A DNA stretch of 64,000 bases, from contig OY540810.1 of NCBI GenBank assembly GCA_961205875.1, forward strand, positions 15,376,001 to 15,440,000, read 5' to 3'. Below are positions 44,521 through 56,605 of this stretch, piece by piece. Below the pieces are notes generated by a model. The model worked only from the letters and a program-made list of their open reading frames with translations. It searched no databases and was not told the origin of the DNA. The translations under genes and the position numbers were made by a program. Each line of letters opens with the position of its first letter. The first letter of the stretch is position 1. This stretch comes from Sialis fuliginosa (taxonomy: Eukaryota > Arthropoda > Insecta > Megaloptera > Sialidae).

Positions 44521-44802
44521 ACAATTTATTGAATGATAAATAAAAACATGTTCCAAAATCAATGGTTTTATTGTTAAATTATTTCTATATAAAGCAATTT
44601 TCTAGTCCTTAAAAATACCACACTCCTATAAACAATTATTATTTTTTTACATGCTAGATGATTTATACCTATACTAACAACAATACAACAAAAACGAAAA
44701 AAAATCTAATTATAGTTACATTAATCAATAGGACTTTTATAAAAATGTATACAAATAAAAAAACACAAATATTTTCTCCAGAAACACATACATAAAAAGT
44801 AT

Positions 44803-45108
44803 ATGACAAAAATGTCAACAATACAAAAACAAAAATATTTCCCAACATTTCATCTAAATAAAGGACCCCGCAAACCATTAATCTTAACTAAAAAGGAAAT
44901 TTTTATTGGTTCACCTCAAAGGAAAGAATTCGCGGAAAACATCCATCTGCCACACAAAAAATATATTGTACATTCCAAATCCAGAACCAGAAGAAATACG
45001 GTATCGGATAAAACTAGCATGGCCACATCAAAAAGACAGCAGCATCCCAATGAATGGACCAGAAATCTATCGGAAACAACACATCAATTGAGAAATCAGT
45101 CGATATGA
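44803..45108 (+). pseudogene. Possible decayed coding fragment, basic protein
   Basis: A 101-codon Lys/Arg-rich frame. Its C-terminal part HPNEWTRNLSETTHQLRNQ faintly recalls a basic segment (xWxRNxxKxLRNSG) found near the N-terminus of many uncharacterised insect proteins, often element-derived. The +1 frame after the stop would continue as RYEFN. This is a weak resemblance from memory, so the call is tentative. Confidence 0.25.
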
Positions 45109-45439
45109 ATTCAATGTATGTGTATCGCCTAATCTCGCTTTTATAAAACGACACACTGATGCTGTAAATAAGGATGTGCGCGAATCACAAATTGGATTTT
45201 TGTCGATTCGTGTGCACGCTTCGCCGAATTTTATCAAAATATAATGATTCCAATCAGATTATTTTATTATGTGAGTAGCATTAATGCCCCGCAAAAATAG
45301 GGGATACATTAGAAATATTGTATTTGTAATAATTGTGTGTCGTTCATATGCCAAAGTTATTAACTGTGCTAGTTTTGTTATTATAGATATTTGATATATC
45401 TACATAAAAAGAAATACTAACTAGGTATCTTAATTACCT

Positions 45440-45960
45440 TTTAAAAATTCGATCTACGTAGGTCTAAATTTTGAAGAAGAAAAAATTATCTTTACAGATC
45501 AAAAATTTGACTAGGCCATTTTTGTTTCTTAGATCTACGCTAGATCTTCTTAAAATTTTGATCTACGTCTATTATTATTGTTACATTTAGCTTAATTCAT
45601 TTTTATTTCGTAGATCTACATAAATCTACGGAGATCTTGAAAACAAAATCATTAATTTAAATTTTAGATCTATACGTAGCGCAAAATTGATCTAATTTTC
45701 GATCTACGTCAACTGTTATACATATCTAATCTAATGTATCTACTTGGGTTTATGGAAATCTAAATTTTGAAAAAAATACATTTGCGCAGATCTACTTTGA
45801 TCTACGAAGTTTATCATAAATTTACAGAGAACTAGAAAATAATGATGATCGAATTAAATATTAAATCTACATGGATCTACTATTTTCAAAATTTTTGATT
45901 TCCGTAATCGAACCAAAAACCATTTTCAAAATTTTGATCTAATTTTTTAAATGAAAATAA
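45440..45960. repeat. Dispersed array of AGATCTACG motifs
   Basis: GATCTAC or its near variants occurs at about 45451, 45531, 45571, 45611, 45701, 45796, 45811 and 45886, often as a pair facing one another (TAGATCTACGCTAGATCTTC, CGTAGATCTACATAAATCTA). Spacing is 10-100 bp, with A/T-rich AAATTTTGA text between. This density of a 7-8 bp word is far above chance in such AT-rich DNA. Confidence 0.65.
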
Positions 45961-47384
45961 ATTTCCCCTAAATAACCCCTCTCCCATAGATTGAAAAGTG
46001 TACTCACATATTTTTTTTCACTTATCCCATTGAGTGAGGTGTTTTTAGATAGGTCTCTAAATGCAACAAAAAATGTCAAATTACCTTTTGGTTTTAACCC
46101 TTCAGTCACAATATATTTGGTTTTTAATGTGGTTATTCAGAATGTAGTTTTTAATTAGTACTTTCAATGAAAATTATAACGAACATTAAATCAAAAATAG
46201 TTTATGAAACATTTTGAAATAACTCTCTAACGCTATCATGTGCGTGCCCAACACAGTTACAAAATATATACATATAATATATTATAAAGTTTGGCTTTGG
46301 TATTAATTAAATATAAAGTGTATCAAATTGAATAAATGTACAAAAAATAAAGATATATTATATTTTTTTATTTAGATTTGAAATCCTTTTACATATTATT
46401 GGATTACAGCATGCACAAAAAAGAAAGCAGAACAAATTTACAATGTAGAAGGACAAGTTTAAAAAAAGAAACAATATTCACTACATGAAAATATAAACAA
46501 AACACAATGTAGGTACATAGTAGCTACTTGCGAATCGTGTTTTAAAGAAAAGTCCCTGCATATTTTCTCTGAGTATACATAGATCAGTTCACTCAAACAT
46601 TATCAATTTACCGGTCAGGCAACACAAACTATCTATAAAATTGAGTAACATCGTCTAAAATTGACCCTATCAATCGCTAATATACCAATTTGCAAACATG
46701 TTTTTAATTTTTTGAGTTAAGAAAAAGGGAAAATAATAAAGGATAATTTTATTATCCAAAGTGAAACTTGGTAAGGAAAGAGAGTTTATTTGGTTTTTAA
46801 GGTGATTTTGTCTCATAGATGGAATTGGTACGTCAATCTCTCTTTGACAAACGAGGCAAGTATTAGAAATCCTTTAGGATGTATCAAAATACATATATGT
46901 CCTTAAATTTTTTTCATTAAATTTAATTATCGGCGTTTGTGTAATCAGGTATCTATATAGAAAATATTATTTTAAATCATTCTTGATCGACATATCTACA
47001 GTTTCAGAACTTTTTAAAATCACATCCTATATTTCATTATTTTTTTAAGCTGAGTCAAAATGTTTAGTATAATACGTCTTATCACAAAGTAGCGGAAAGT
47101 AAACAAAATTCATTTGTACTTTCTTTTAGGAAGCATGTATAACCTACGTTCATGACAATTGTTTATTAATTTATTATATTATAATTTTAATTATTAAAGT
47201 AACAGAAGTGGAAAAAAACATAACGTGTACTTTAAATATGACTTAAAAAAATATCGTACGCCACTGGATTGTCTCAATTATTACTTGGTTTACAATACCA
47301 TTTAGTTTCGATAAAAGTGATGCTACTGAATTTTATATTATTTTTTCTTCACATCTTCGTTCCGATAACATTTTGAGAACTGCT
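45961..47384. other. No gene recognised
   Basis: AT-rich with no repeat partner seen in the window. Confidence 0.4.
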
Positions 47385-47520
47385 GGTACAGAGCGTCCAC
47401 TCCGCCGCTAACAAATCACATGTCTGAATCTCGGTTGGCCGTGGCGACGCGTATCTCGCTCGACGGCGCGCAGAAAGTCGATTCTCTCCGTTCTTACCCA
47501 CATTCTATAAATTCTACATC
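47385..47520. promoter_or_regulatory. CpG-rich patch, possible promoter
   Basis: CAGAGCGTCCACTCCGCCGC, GGTTGGCCGTGGCGACGCGT and CGCTCGACGGCGCGCAGAAA lie within 100 bp. No repeat copy and no open frame downstream is recognised. Confidence 0.25.
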
Positions 47521-48188
47521 TACCACTTCGGCTTACAATTAAATGGACCATTCAAGAACCACTGTGTACTTTGTATATTGTTCTTTTTTTTACTTCAAAT
47601 TTGTTTATTGTACTTCCACATACATCGAGTCGAAAGTTTTCGTAAAAAACAAATGGAGTTATATAGTTTGTAAATAAATTAATTTCCTTCCTGTTGTGCA
47701 TATGAACTAGTTGGACAAAATGTAGTACTTCTAAAAATTAATTTGGATACAAAAATGTATTTATTCAACAGCTGTAAATAAGTATAGATGTCGGACATGA
47801 GCTATTTGATTTTATAAATATTATATTTCTAAGAACGGAGCAAGCAAAAACAAACTTCGCAAGTGGCGAATGTTAGAGTCTGTCGGAGAACTTTGTTGTG
47901 TAAACAACAAATTCAAGAAATGGTGGTTTATTGTTATGTCATTTAGGATGAATGCATTTTTTATATTATTGCACTGTGTTTTTAGTTAACTATTTGAATA
48001 TAAAGGGTACATTTTAATAAAATCTTAGAATGATTAAGACCAGAACTTTTGAACATTCATTTTGTCATTTTCATTCCAATATCTATTAATTCTAGATTGG
48101 CTTCCATATTTCTGCATATTTTGTGTATTTTATCTCTGCAGATGCAAATCAGCTGGAAATTATGATTAAATAACGAATGTTTTTTTAA
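47521..48188. other. No gene recognised
   Basis: AT-rich sequence; open frames short and low-complexity. Confidence 0.4.
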
Positions 48189-48190
48189 TA

Positions 48191-48700
48191 GGGTCAACTG
48201 GGATAAAAGTGTAACACAATACAAATCTTTCATGTTTTTTTGACAGTTAACGATACACATTCATATTTTAATTTTTTTCTACTAGATGCGCTTATCAATA
48301 ACCATTTTAAATACTTACGTCATTTGAACTGTACGATACATCACGGACTTTAAAAATGAAAAAAGTGTGTTTCGTTTTTAACCTCTAATTTGGGAAAAAG
48401 TGAAACAGGTAAGGGAATAAGTGAAACAGGCCTCTAATGGAAAATATTTCTCGAAAAATTAAAAGAAAAGCTACAAAGGCAATTTTGATTTATCTTCATT
48501 GTGGGATATCAATGTGAAATTGTAATTTTAATTAATCTGTAGGGGTGCCACCACTTATTAGGCGATTCATATTTTCAGGTCGCTTAACAAACCTTCAATG
48601 ATGATGTAAATTCTCCTATAAATAAATTAGTTTTTTAGTTGCAAGCTTGTTTCACTTTTACCCCATTTTTTTCGTGTTTCATATTTACCTCACTCGACCC
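48191..48700. mobile_element. 510-bp MITE with TA flanks
   Basis: The left end GGGTCAACTGGGATAAAAGT then GTAACAC and the inverted right end GGGTCGAGTGAGGTAAATAT then GAAACAC. TA at 48189-48190 and 48701-48702. An internal pair GGGAAAAAGTGAAACAGG and GGGAATAAGTGAAACAGG repeats the end motif, a possible extra transposase-binding site. Confidence 0.7.
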
Positions 48701-48863
48701 TACTCAATAACTTTAGATTTTGTTTGTAAAAGGCATCAGGTTATATAATTATTATTCAACATTCATTTTTAAACCCAAAAACCCGATACTATAATACTGA
48801 GTGCTATCAGAGGCAATATACTAAAAAAATACGACAACATTGTGGAATGGTAGTTCATACATA

Positions 48864-49365
48864 AGCTACTGGCACTAGTTATGGCCGCTTTATTGTTTTT
48901 GTGATTGACGGGTTTCTTTTTTGTAACTTTCATGAAGTCATTTTACTAATAAAACAAGTAACTCTTTATTTAATCAATTTAATTACCAAAGTCCGCAAAT
49001 ATAATTTGTTATTTAAATTTTAGCCTTTTATTTTGTTTATGTTTTTTGCTAATGATTACAAAATGATAAGTACTACGACACAAAAGATATAAAAGAAAGA
49101 ATCGTCAAATTTGAAACTATGTAAAGCAGTTGCTATGATAATATAATAACAAATAATTAAATTTTACTTATAATTAGTTTAAATGTCCACCATTTTGACA
49201 CATATTGACCAATTGTCATCAAATCACGCTGTAAGATAGTTAAATGTATATAGATTAATATTCAGAAATGGTAGTAATCAAATATCAACAAATATTTCTA
49301 ATTTAGTACATTTAATTAAAGAATAGCCATTACTAGGATCATATCCAAGACTGGTACCAGAACCT
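48864..49365 (+). mobile_element. TA-MITE family copy
   Basis: Ends AGCTACTGGCACTAGTTATG and, inverted, AGGTTCTGGTACCAGTCTTG, with TA on both sides. Interior blocks TTAAATGTCCACCATTTTGA and TCAAATATCAACAAATATTT are shared with 10659-11211. Confidence 0.75.
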
Positions 49366-49367
49366 TA

Positions 49368-50689
49368 TATTATAGACAATTTTTGAGGAGATTAAATAAT
49401 TTTAACTATATGCAATAGTTCAGAGTAAATAAAAAGAGATAATAACTAAAAGTAAATATGCGGGTGTACCCCACGTAAGAAAGATATACAAACTTTTGTT
49501 TTTATTATAAGAAATCCTTGTATATACAAAAGCAGCTATACAAACAAAACCAAATATTTTGATAGGATTTGGGTGAAGTAATATTTTTATTAAAAATAAA
49601 AAAGCTATCGAAAAAAATATACATAGAAGATATATTTTTTTATAATGTTCACTGTAGAAAAATATATAACATGTAAATATAAAATTTGCGGGAGGGGGCG
49701 TTTTAAACTTAAATTAAGTATTTATTTTTTTCTTTAATAACATAAATGTAAGTTTTGACGTGGATGCCAGCCAGACACTGGGAGGAGGAGGGAGGGGGGG
49801 GGGGGTTAAAAAACTTGACGTAACGTTTTCAGTGATCTAAAACCATTGGATAACTTAAAAACTTAAAGTCCGACTGGGATGATTTTGATATCATTCTAAC
49901 CGGCGTATTGGTTTATACCTATTAAACACTGAACCGACCCCGCAGACATGCTATAAAGGTAGAAGGGGGTTAAACGCGTAGCGATATTTTGCGCACCTGT
50001 GTAAATTTACAATCAGTATAACACTCAGAGCTGCTATCACGATGGTTTTGGTCTCAAGTTATAGATCTCGATTAAATTTACGAGTACAAATCAAAACATT
50101 TAACCAGTTTTAGTGAGTGAAAAACTTCGTATAATAATAAAAACAAAAATAAATCATAATGTCGGCTTAAACACACGCAAAAGCCAGTATGAAATATAAA
50201 AGACGTACAGCATTTGAAGGAGCGTTTCAGCAGCTATCGGAAAATATACCATTTAGGAGGTACAGACCACGCCAAAATGCGAAAGTCAGCAGCTTGGTCA
50301 ACGACGGCACAAACACATCATAAGTCCCCACAGCCGCAAATGACGCGACCTTGAATTTGGAACGTATTCACGTCATTCCCTCAACTGTGCATCTCGACAC
50401 AGTCACACCCATTTTTTAAATTAACTTTGCTTGCTTAAAAAATACCAAATACCAGTATGTATTATTCAGACGCCAAAAAAAAACAGTCCATTTAAAAATA
50501 AATTAAAACTTTTACTCTTCTAATACTTAGCAAAATTAGCAAACATACAAAATTGGTTATAATCGATTGAAATTTAGCTATCCCTAAAATCATTACAAAT
50601 CTTTCTTAAAGATATGCACCAATTGATGCCTCCCGCCCATTATCATTAATAGATCGTGATTCGAGCAAAGCATAGACGAAGCTTTATCG
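49368..50689. other. No gene recognised; G run
   Basis: A long purine run (GGGAGGAGGAGGGAGGGGGG) lies at 49778-49805. A slightly GC-richer stretch (50220-50410) has no coherent reading frame. Confidence 0.4.
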
Positions 50690-50960
50690 ACATATACATA
50701 CATGGGGAACCACGAGAATGGTTGTCCAATAGAATGAAGTAGTCAAGAGACTACTATTAGAATGTAATTTACATCGGAATCACAAGAGAAATGGCTCCTA
50801 GAGAGAAGTATAAATGTACGAGAGAACCTACTCTATTCAGGGGACGAGTGGGAAGGTATTTAAGCAGATACTTCTTTTGTTCGATCGTTGTCGATAAGAG
50901 ATGTATTATTTCTCTGTTTCCTTAACTGTAATTAAGACCATACTTATGTATTTGTTTAAG
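50690..50960 (+). promoter_or_regulatory. LTR- or promoter-like segment
   Basis: TATAAAT at 50809-50815 and TATTTAAG at 50857-50864 each have GC-balanced flanks. TTCGATCGTTGTCGATAAGA about 25 bases after the second resembles an initiator/downstream region of insect LTR promoters. TG...CA ends and a 5-bp duplication could not be placed, so a solo LTR is only one option. Confidence 0.25.
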
Positions 50961-51372
50961 GGGTTGTAAATTTTATCAATTGGTTTTAGATAGATATATA
51001 TTCCCTATTGTTTTCAATATAAATATATTACATGAAGTATTGTACGATGTTCGAGATGTCAATAGTTCCTTCTTTGTGTGGTTTTTAATGTATATTTGTA
51101 CTGCATGTATATTCTATATAGTTATTAAAATCTTACCCACTGGCTTATATATGTAGTTGGTAGAAAGGTACTCACCTGAAAAAAGAAAACAAAAATTAGT
51201 TTATAATAAAAAATAATTATAATAATATGAGAAAAGATCATTATCTTCATAAGAATATTGCTAGGTAGAAGGCAGAAATTGTGATTCGGAATGGATTTTC
51301 GCTAATGAGAATATTTTCTTAATTAATTTAATTTAAGTAGAAGGTAAAATCTTACTAAACGTAGAACTAAGT

Positions 51373-51556
51373 CAAGGTTGCCTCAGTAGTATTTGACCAA
51401 TCAACTCGAGCACCCCAGATGACGTATTTTCCCCTTCTCGCACCGAGTTACAAAGCTATATTTGTTATGATTAGGCACATCATTCCCCCTCTCCACTTTT
51501 GATCACCACAGATGACGTATTTCCCTCTTTCGCGCCCAGCTACTGAGGGTACCTTG
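51373..51556. mobile_element. R3 MITE with CCAAT and CRE-like motifs, copy 2
   Basis: Ends CAAGGTTGCCTCAGTAGT and, inverted, CAAGGTACCCTCAGTAGC. Keeps GACCAATCA and two ATGACGTATTT sites at the same relative positions as copy 1 (16917-17098). Confidence 0.75.
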
Positions 51557-51883
51557 TACTTTAGATATGTATCTTGGAACTATGTCTACAGTATTTAATA
51601 AAGAAAATATATACTGTACAAAATCTTAACGCCCGGTATTACCACGTTTAACTAAATGCTCCTTTAATTAATTGTCATTTAGCTTATATCTACATTTAAA
51701 TTTTTTATCGTATTATCAATATAATCAAGCATAGTACATTTAATTAAAGGGATTTTAAAGTTTCTGCACTGTTTTTACAACACATATTATGTAAATTTTT
51801 CTATGAGAATCTAGCATTTAAGTAAATATGATTTTAAAATAAGTATATTATATGACATTTAAATCAAGTTGGTAATACACCAA

Positions 51884-51936
51884 ATCTACTTTATGGAGCA
51901 CTTTATTAGCGCTAATGATAATAGCGGGCATTAGAA
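51884..51936 (+). repeat. Second copy of the 38318 repeat
   Basis: ACACCAAATCTACTTTATGG through GATAATAGCGGGCATTAG. Confidence 0.55.
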
Positions 51937-54060
51937 AATTAGTTTAACTTTTTTATACAACTGTACTTTAGAGCTGAAGGATGGAGGGTTAAAAACGCGT
52001 TTTTTTTAGTGATTTAATTATTATACTACAGTTATTATATATTTTGTTGCATTTATGTTCCCGAAGTTACACCCTATTACTGCCTGGGAAGATATAGTTC
52101 TACGTTAAAAAAAGTAAGGACATATAAAATATGTTTCATTTATATATCTTTTTAAATGAAGTGGGGGGAAAATGCCCTTTTGTGCTCCTTTCTGCGCCCA
52201 TGTATGTACGAAATGTACATGTATCTAAAATAAAGCAGACATTATGAACAATAATCGCAGCGAACAAATAAACGCCAGCCGTTACCCAGAAAACAAATTA
52301 ATAAACTGTACTAACAGATAACACACATTTCACGATATACTTTCATTTCTAACCATATTACTGTTATATATTACGTTCTCAGCTATTAAAAACGCATGGT
52401 TGTACTTTTTCCAACAGCAATCGTTATAGCCAAGCCTTGTGCTGCCCCTTGCCTGCCCTAATTGAGGATGTATGTTATATTATTCTAATGACTTCTAAAT
52501 CGTATTTGGAATTTCTCTTTACCCTTAACAAGGGATTTTTAACTTTTCGAATTATACTGAAACTTTTTTCGAGTTTTCACTAGATTAGGGATTGAAATCC
52601 CTACACTAGATGTCATAGAGACATGGATTACGCATATTGTATTGGTATTTCTGAAAAAAATATATTTCTGAATAAAATATAAAGTTAGTCTAATAGTTAG
52701 AAAAATTTCCGCCGAGAAGCGCCACAGTAGCTGCAACTGACATATTATAATAATCTGTTGTATTTTAATTATTTTATTCAAAGGTATGTCTTTTCTTGCA
52801 AATTACAATGATTGAATGTTTATCTTGAGTTCTGTTTCATTACATTACATCTTTAATCAAGATAAAATATGGTATGTTTGCATTAAAAAATGTGCAGCAT
52901 ATTTATTTATATTAGACATACATCAAGTGACAGTTTTCTTTGTTGAAATTTACTATTTTTAATTCTGGAAAATTATAACTGTATTATGATAAAAGTAAGT
53001 ATGATTTATTATTTGTGGAATACCATTTTTCTGTTTTGTATTTATTTACTCTTTTGTGACAGATCAATGTAAGGAAATAATATAATTATTAAGTGAGGTT
53101 ATGTCATTTGTTCATTATATTTTCAAATTAATGTACTTACATAATCACTATTATTACTCAAATTGACAAAGTTGACAATCTTATTAATTAATACATTTTA
53201 AATGTTTAAGGGCTGTGGATTTTGTGACCAAGCCATGCTATTTTTTTTTTGTGAATCAGATGCACAGTTCATGCTCTTATTTTTTTATAAACTGTAACCC
53301 TGTAGAAAACTTTTGATCTGAATTAATTTTTGTATAATAATGGGCATATATATTATTATCCTAACTACAATTGATACATCAAATAATTCAACTGATATTA
53401 ATGTTTTTAGCATCTCGTAAAAAGAATTTCACGGTAAATGTAAAAAAAATTCTTGACTATTTGGCATCTAAATGATCCGATTTTTGTTAAGGTCAACCCA
53501 ATTAAAGTTATTTTCTACATCGTCATTTATAATAAGTTTGTAGATACGAGCACCTGTATTAAACATTGTTTTGAGCAAAAAAAATAATTTTTTAGTTTTG
53601 ATTTTTTTATACTACATACAGCCAGAAAATCTTATTTAATTATCCTTGAAAATCTAGTATGAAATCATCACTAGAACTTATGTTTTTTTATATTCTTTAA
53701 AAAGATTCCATTAACTACGTTATATTTTTGGGGTAGGGGTGTAAAATTTTAGGTGACTGAGGACGGGAGAGAGTCCAGTCTAATTAATAATTTTAAAATA
53801 CGGTAATGGAAACCAATTTTCAATTTGCATATTGAAAATTTTACTTTAATAGAAAAAAACGCATCTAAATTGCTAGGAATATTGATTTTTTCATTGTTAA
53901 CTAATGTATATGGGTTAATTAATCTACTTTTTTGCTGATATGCAGTTTGTTATTAAAAATCTTCTACTGCAACTACAGTAAAAATAATTGATATAACTTT
54001 GAATAAAAAATACGTGGAAGTAGGTCATCAAAATTGTAAGAAGGGAGGAAGGGGCTGGGG
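51937..54060. other. No gene recognised
   Basis: AT-rich. An 80-codon minus frame (52539-52781) lacks motifs. No second copies of any block were noticed. Confidence 0.4.
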
Positions 54061-54269
54061 TAGTGACGGATTCTTTTTTTTAACCCATGTTGCCCATGCC
54101 AAAGGGCAACATGGGTTAAAAAAAAGAAGGTTTTCATGTATTTCAATTGACGTGACAAAAAAAAAATGGTAATTCTGAAACTTATATCAAAAATAGATTA
54201 TATTTTCCCTTGGTAGAAGGGCGGCATTTTTTTTTGCCCAGGGCGGCACTTAACGTAAATCCACCGCTG
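54061..54269. mobile_element. 209-bp hAT-type MITE with 8-bp target duplication
   Basis: The left end TAGTGACGGATT and the inverted right end CAGCGGTGGATTTACG match at 8 of 12, all differences being transitions. The flanks GGCTGGGG (54053-54060) and GGCTGGAG (54270-54277) match at 7 of 8. Contains the perfect hairpin 54073-54126. Confidence 0.7.
54073..54126. repeat. Perfect 23-bp stem, 8-base loop hairpin
   Basis: The stem halves are 54073-54095 (CTTTTTTTTAACCCATGTTG and three more bases) and 54104-54126; the loop is ATGCCAAA. No mismatch is seen, unlike the eroded ends of the MITE that contains it. Confidence 0.9.
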
Positions 54270-54277
54270 GGCTGGAG

Positions 54278-54870
54278 AAAGAGTACGGTTAATAGGCGGT
54301 CTTTTATCTATAAAAATATGTAAAATATTAAAAATATCTTATTTTTAATCGATTACTATTTCTAAATATAAACCAAAATGTAATTTTAACTCGAATCTCG
54401 TGTATATAAATAAACATATACGAAGCTATTTGAGTTAGTAAACAAAATATGACATTTAAATTTTAATTAGTAAGATATATTAATTAACATCATCTTCAGT
54501 AAAATAGGCCTCAAAATGTTAAGTCATAATTTTAGTAAATTAATTTTTAGAGTAATTGAAAATTTATATAATACTCGTAGAAACGACATTATTGTAAAAG
54601 TGGTCGTACATAAATAAATAAAAACATTTTAAAGATTTACATATCTATTTTTGAATACTTTTACAGATTGAATTTCATTAATTTTCTGTGAAGTTAGGGG
54701 ATTATGTCGGTAATATTGCAACAGGTAGAGGAAAGTACTAAAATAATTTTAGTTTATATAGCAATAGGGTATTTAACACTTTTAATAAGATACATATAAT
54801 ATAATTATATTTTTTATAAATAATAAACATAATTTAAAATTGTAATTTTTAGCCAATTTGTCACGTTACC
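54278..54870. other. No gene recognised
   Basis: AT-rich. CGGTAATATTGCAACAGGTA at 54711 resembles the satellite vocabulary of 2380-3149. Confidence 0.35.
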
Positions 54871-55018
54871 AAAAACGCGTCTAGCAGAACTGCACCTGGT
54901 AGGTATGACGTCAGAACATATTAGATACATCAAAAAACAGGATCCCTATTGGTTGATTTCTGTTTGCTTATCAGACACTGACGTCACGCATACCACGTGA
55001 CTTTGAATGCGCGTTTTA
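54871..55018. repeat. Imperfect palindrome with two TGACGTCA-like sites
   Basis: AAAACGCG ... GGTAGGTATGACGTCAG on the left and CTGACGTCACGCATACC ... GCGCGTTTT on the right are inverted. TGACGTCA is a perfect CRE/ATF site by consensus. It may be a MITE; no target duplication is visible. Confidence 0.5.
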
Positions 55019-55137
55019 GCGGGATTTTTTTCATTTGAATAGAAAAAGATTATTTTCAGCGCTTTTTCGGTATTATTTTGAAAAAAAAATACTAAGGAAG
55101 TATCATTATTACATACGCACAATATATCAAATAATCT

Positions 55138-55215
55138 TTTGGTGAATTGCATACTATAACACAGACGACCCCCTGTTACCGCCTGTCCTTTAAGAAGGTT
55201 GGCTATCGAAACCAA
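55138..55215 (+). repeat. Third copy of the 8029/15244 repeat
   Basis: TGAATTGCATACTATAACAC, AGACGACCCCCTGTTACCGC and CTTTAAGAAGG. Confidence 0.5.
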
Positions 55216-56605
55216 AATAGTTAAATCGATCTCCAATTTATACAGGACATTTCTAATGTGATTTCATGAATTATTTTTTCAAAATATTTCTGTTCCATTT
55301 TAAATTAATTGAAAATAAAAGTTGGATACTTTAAAATAGGCTCTCATGACACTATATAATAGAACAATAATATTGCATTTAAAAATTACACACATAAGCT
55401 ATGAACCATTATGAATTACCACGCAAAAATCTTTGTCGCCTATCCCGTTTCAAAAATATTAATTTCAAAAGATAAAGCCGTAGTTTTAGAAATGTGGCAA
55501 CCTTGCAAACCTTTGATATGTGATATGTGTATGTGAGTGCATGATTACAATACACTACTAACGCAGCCGTTTGCGCTGTTGCCATGATTTCAGTTTTGAT
55601 AATGGAAAACAATAATATTTTATACAAGTTTTTTTTCTGAACAGTTGATCACTGTATCCTGTATCACATAAGCGGCCCCCCCTTCATACCTTTTGCCCTC
55701 AAAGACCATTGACTTTTACATATATATGTGTAAATACAATTATTATATTTTATATCATATCACATCTGAGCAGGGGTTATTTTAGTATGTAGTTGTAGCT
55801 TGTTTCTGCAGATCCAAAAATGAAAACTGCAGTTGTAAAAGCTAGTTTGTGTAGTTGAAAAATTGCAAGTAGAAAGAAAAATATAAAAAATCGTAAGTGT
55901 AGAGAAATATACAGTGTAGAGCAAAAAATCAAAAAAAATCACTATAATTTGCAAGAGAGAATATAAGTAGAGCAAAAAGAGCAGAAAAAAAAGTATTTGC
56001 AGTTGAAATTTTTTTCTTAAAATAACCCCTGCATCTGAAGGTTCAATGGGTATAAAAATCATTTAGCGAAGAGTTAAATGTTAAACTATGAGGCAACAGT
56101 TTGCGAGAGAAACGAAATATAGCCGATTATTGCGTGCGTTCTGACCTGTGCAAATGTGGCGCTAATGACACACGCACAAGTTACGGATAGCGCGCGTAAT
56201 CGTTATTTTTTCAACCGGCCGTTATTATTTTTTCTGCTCTGTTGTAATTATAATTTATCCGGACACATGTGCCGAAAAGCAGTCAGTATTTAAGGTAATT
56301 GAATTGTATTAACAATTATAACTGTTAATATTGTATGTTGTACGTCGGTTGTTTATATCGCAGTGGGGCTTTGATTTTTGGGTGGCCGAATTTTTTGTTT
56401 TAATTAATTTTGATGAATCAGTTTAATTTTTTTAAACTTTGATCTGAATTTTTATTTCGAAAATTACTCAGTTTGGAGGGGCTAATAACATGATTTTTTT
56501 GGCAATGACTTTGCATCTCCTTATTTCATGTGCTCCTTGTTAATTTATTATGTTTCTATCATCGTTTCTTCAGATATAAAGTATTAAATTCTGGAAGCAA
56601 CCATC
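55216..56605. other. No gene; A-rich tract and CpG patch
   Basis: At 55790-56010 purine-rich text with repeated GTAGTTGTAG/GCAGTTG-type words (GTAGAGAAATATACAGTGTA) makes a long Phe/Leu-rich minus frame (55760-56062) that is a composition artefact. A CpG patch lies at 56130-56225. CAGTGGGGCTTTGATTTTTG at 56361 resembles a hAT-type end. Confidence 0.35.

Noticed and set aside
55760..56062. 100-codon minus frame rich in Phe and Leu, superficially a membrane protein
   Set aside because: It translates an A-rich, purine-biased repeat-like tract; hydrophobicity is a composition effect.
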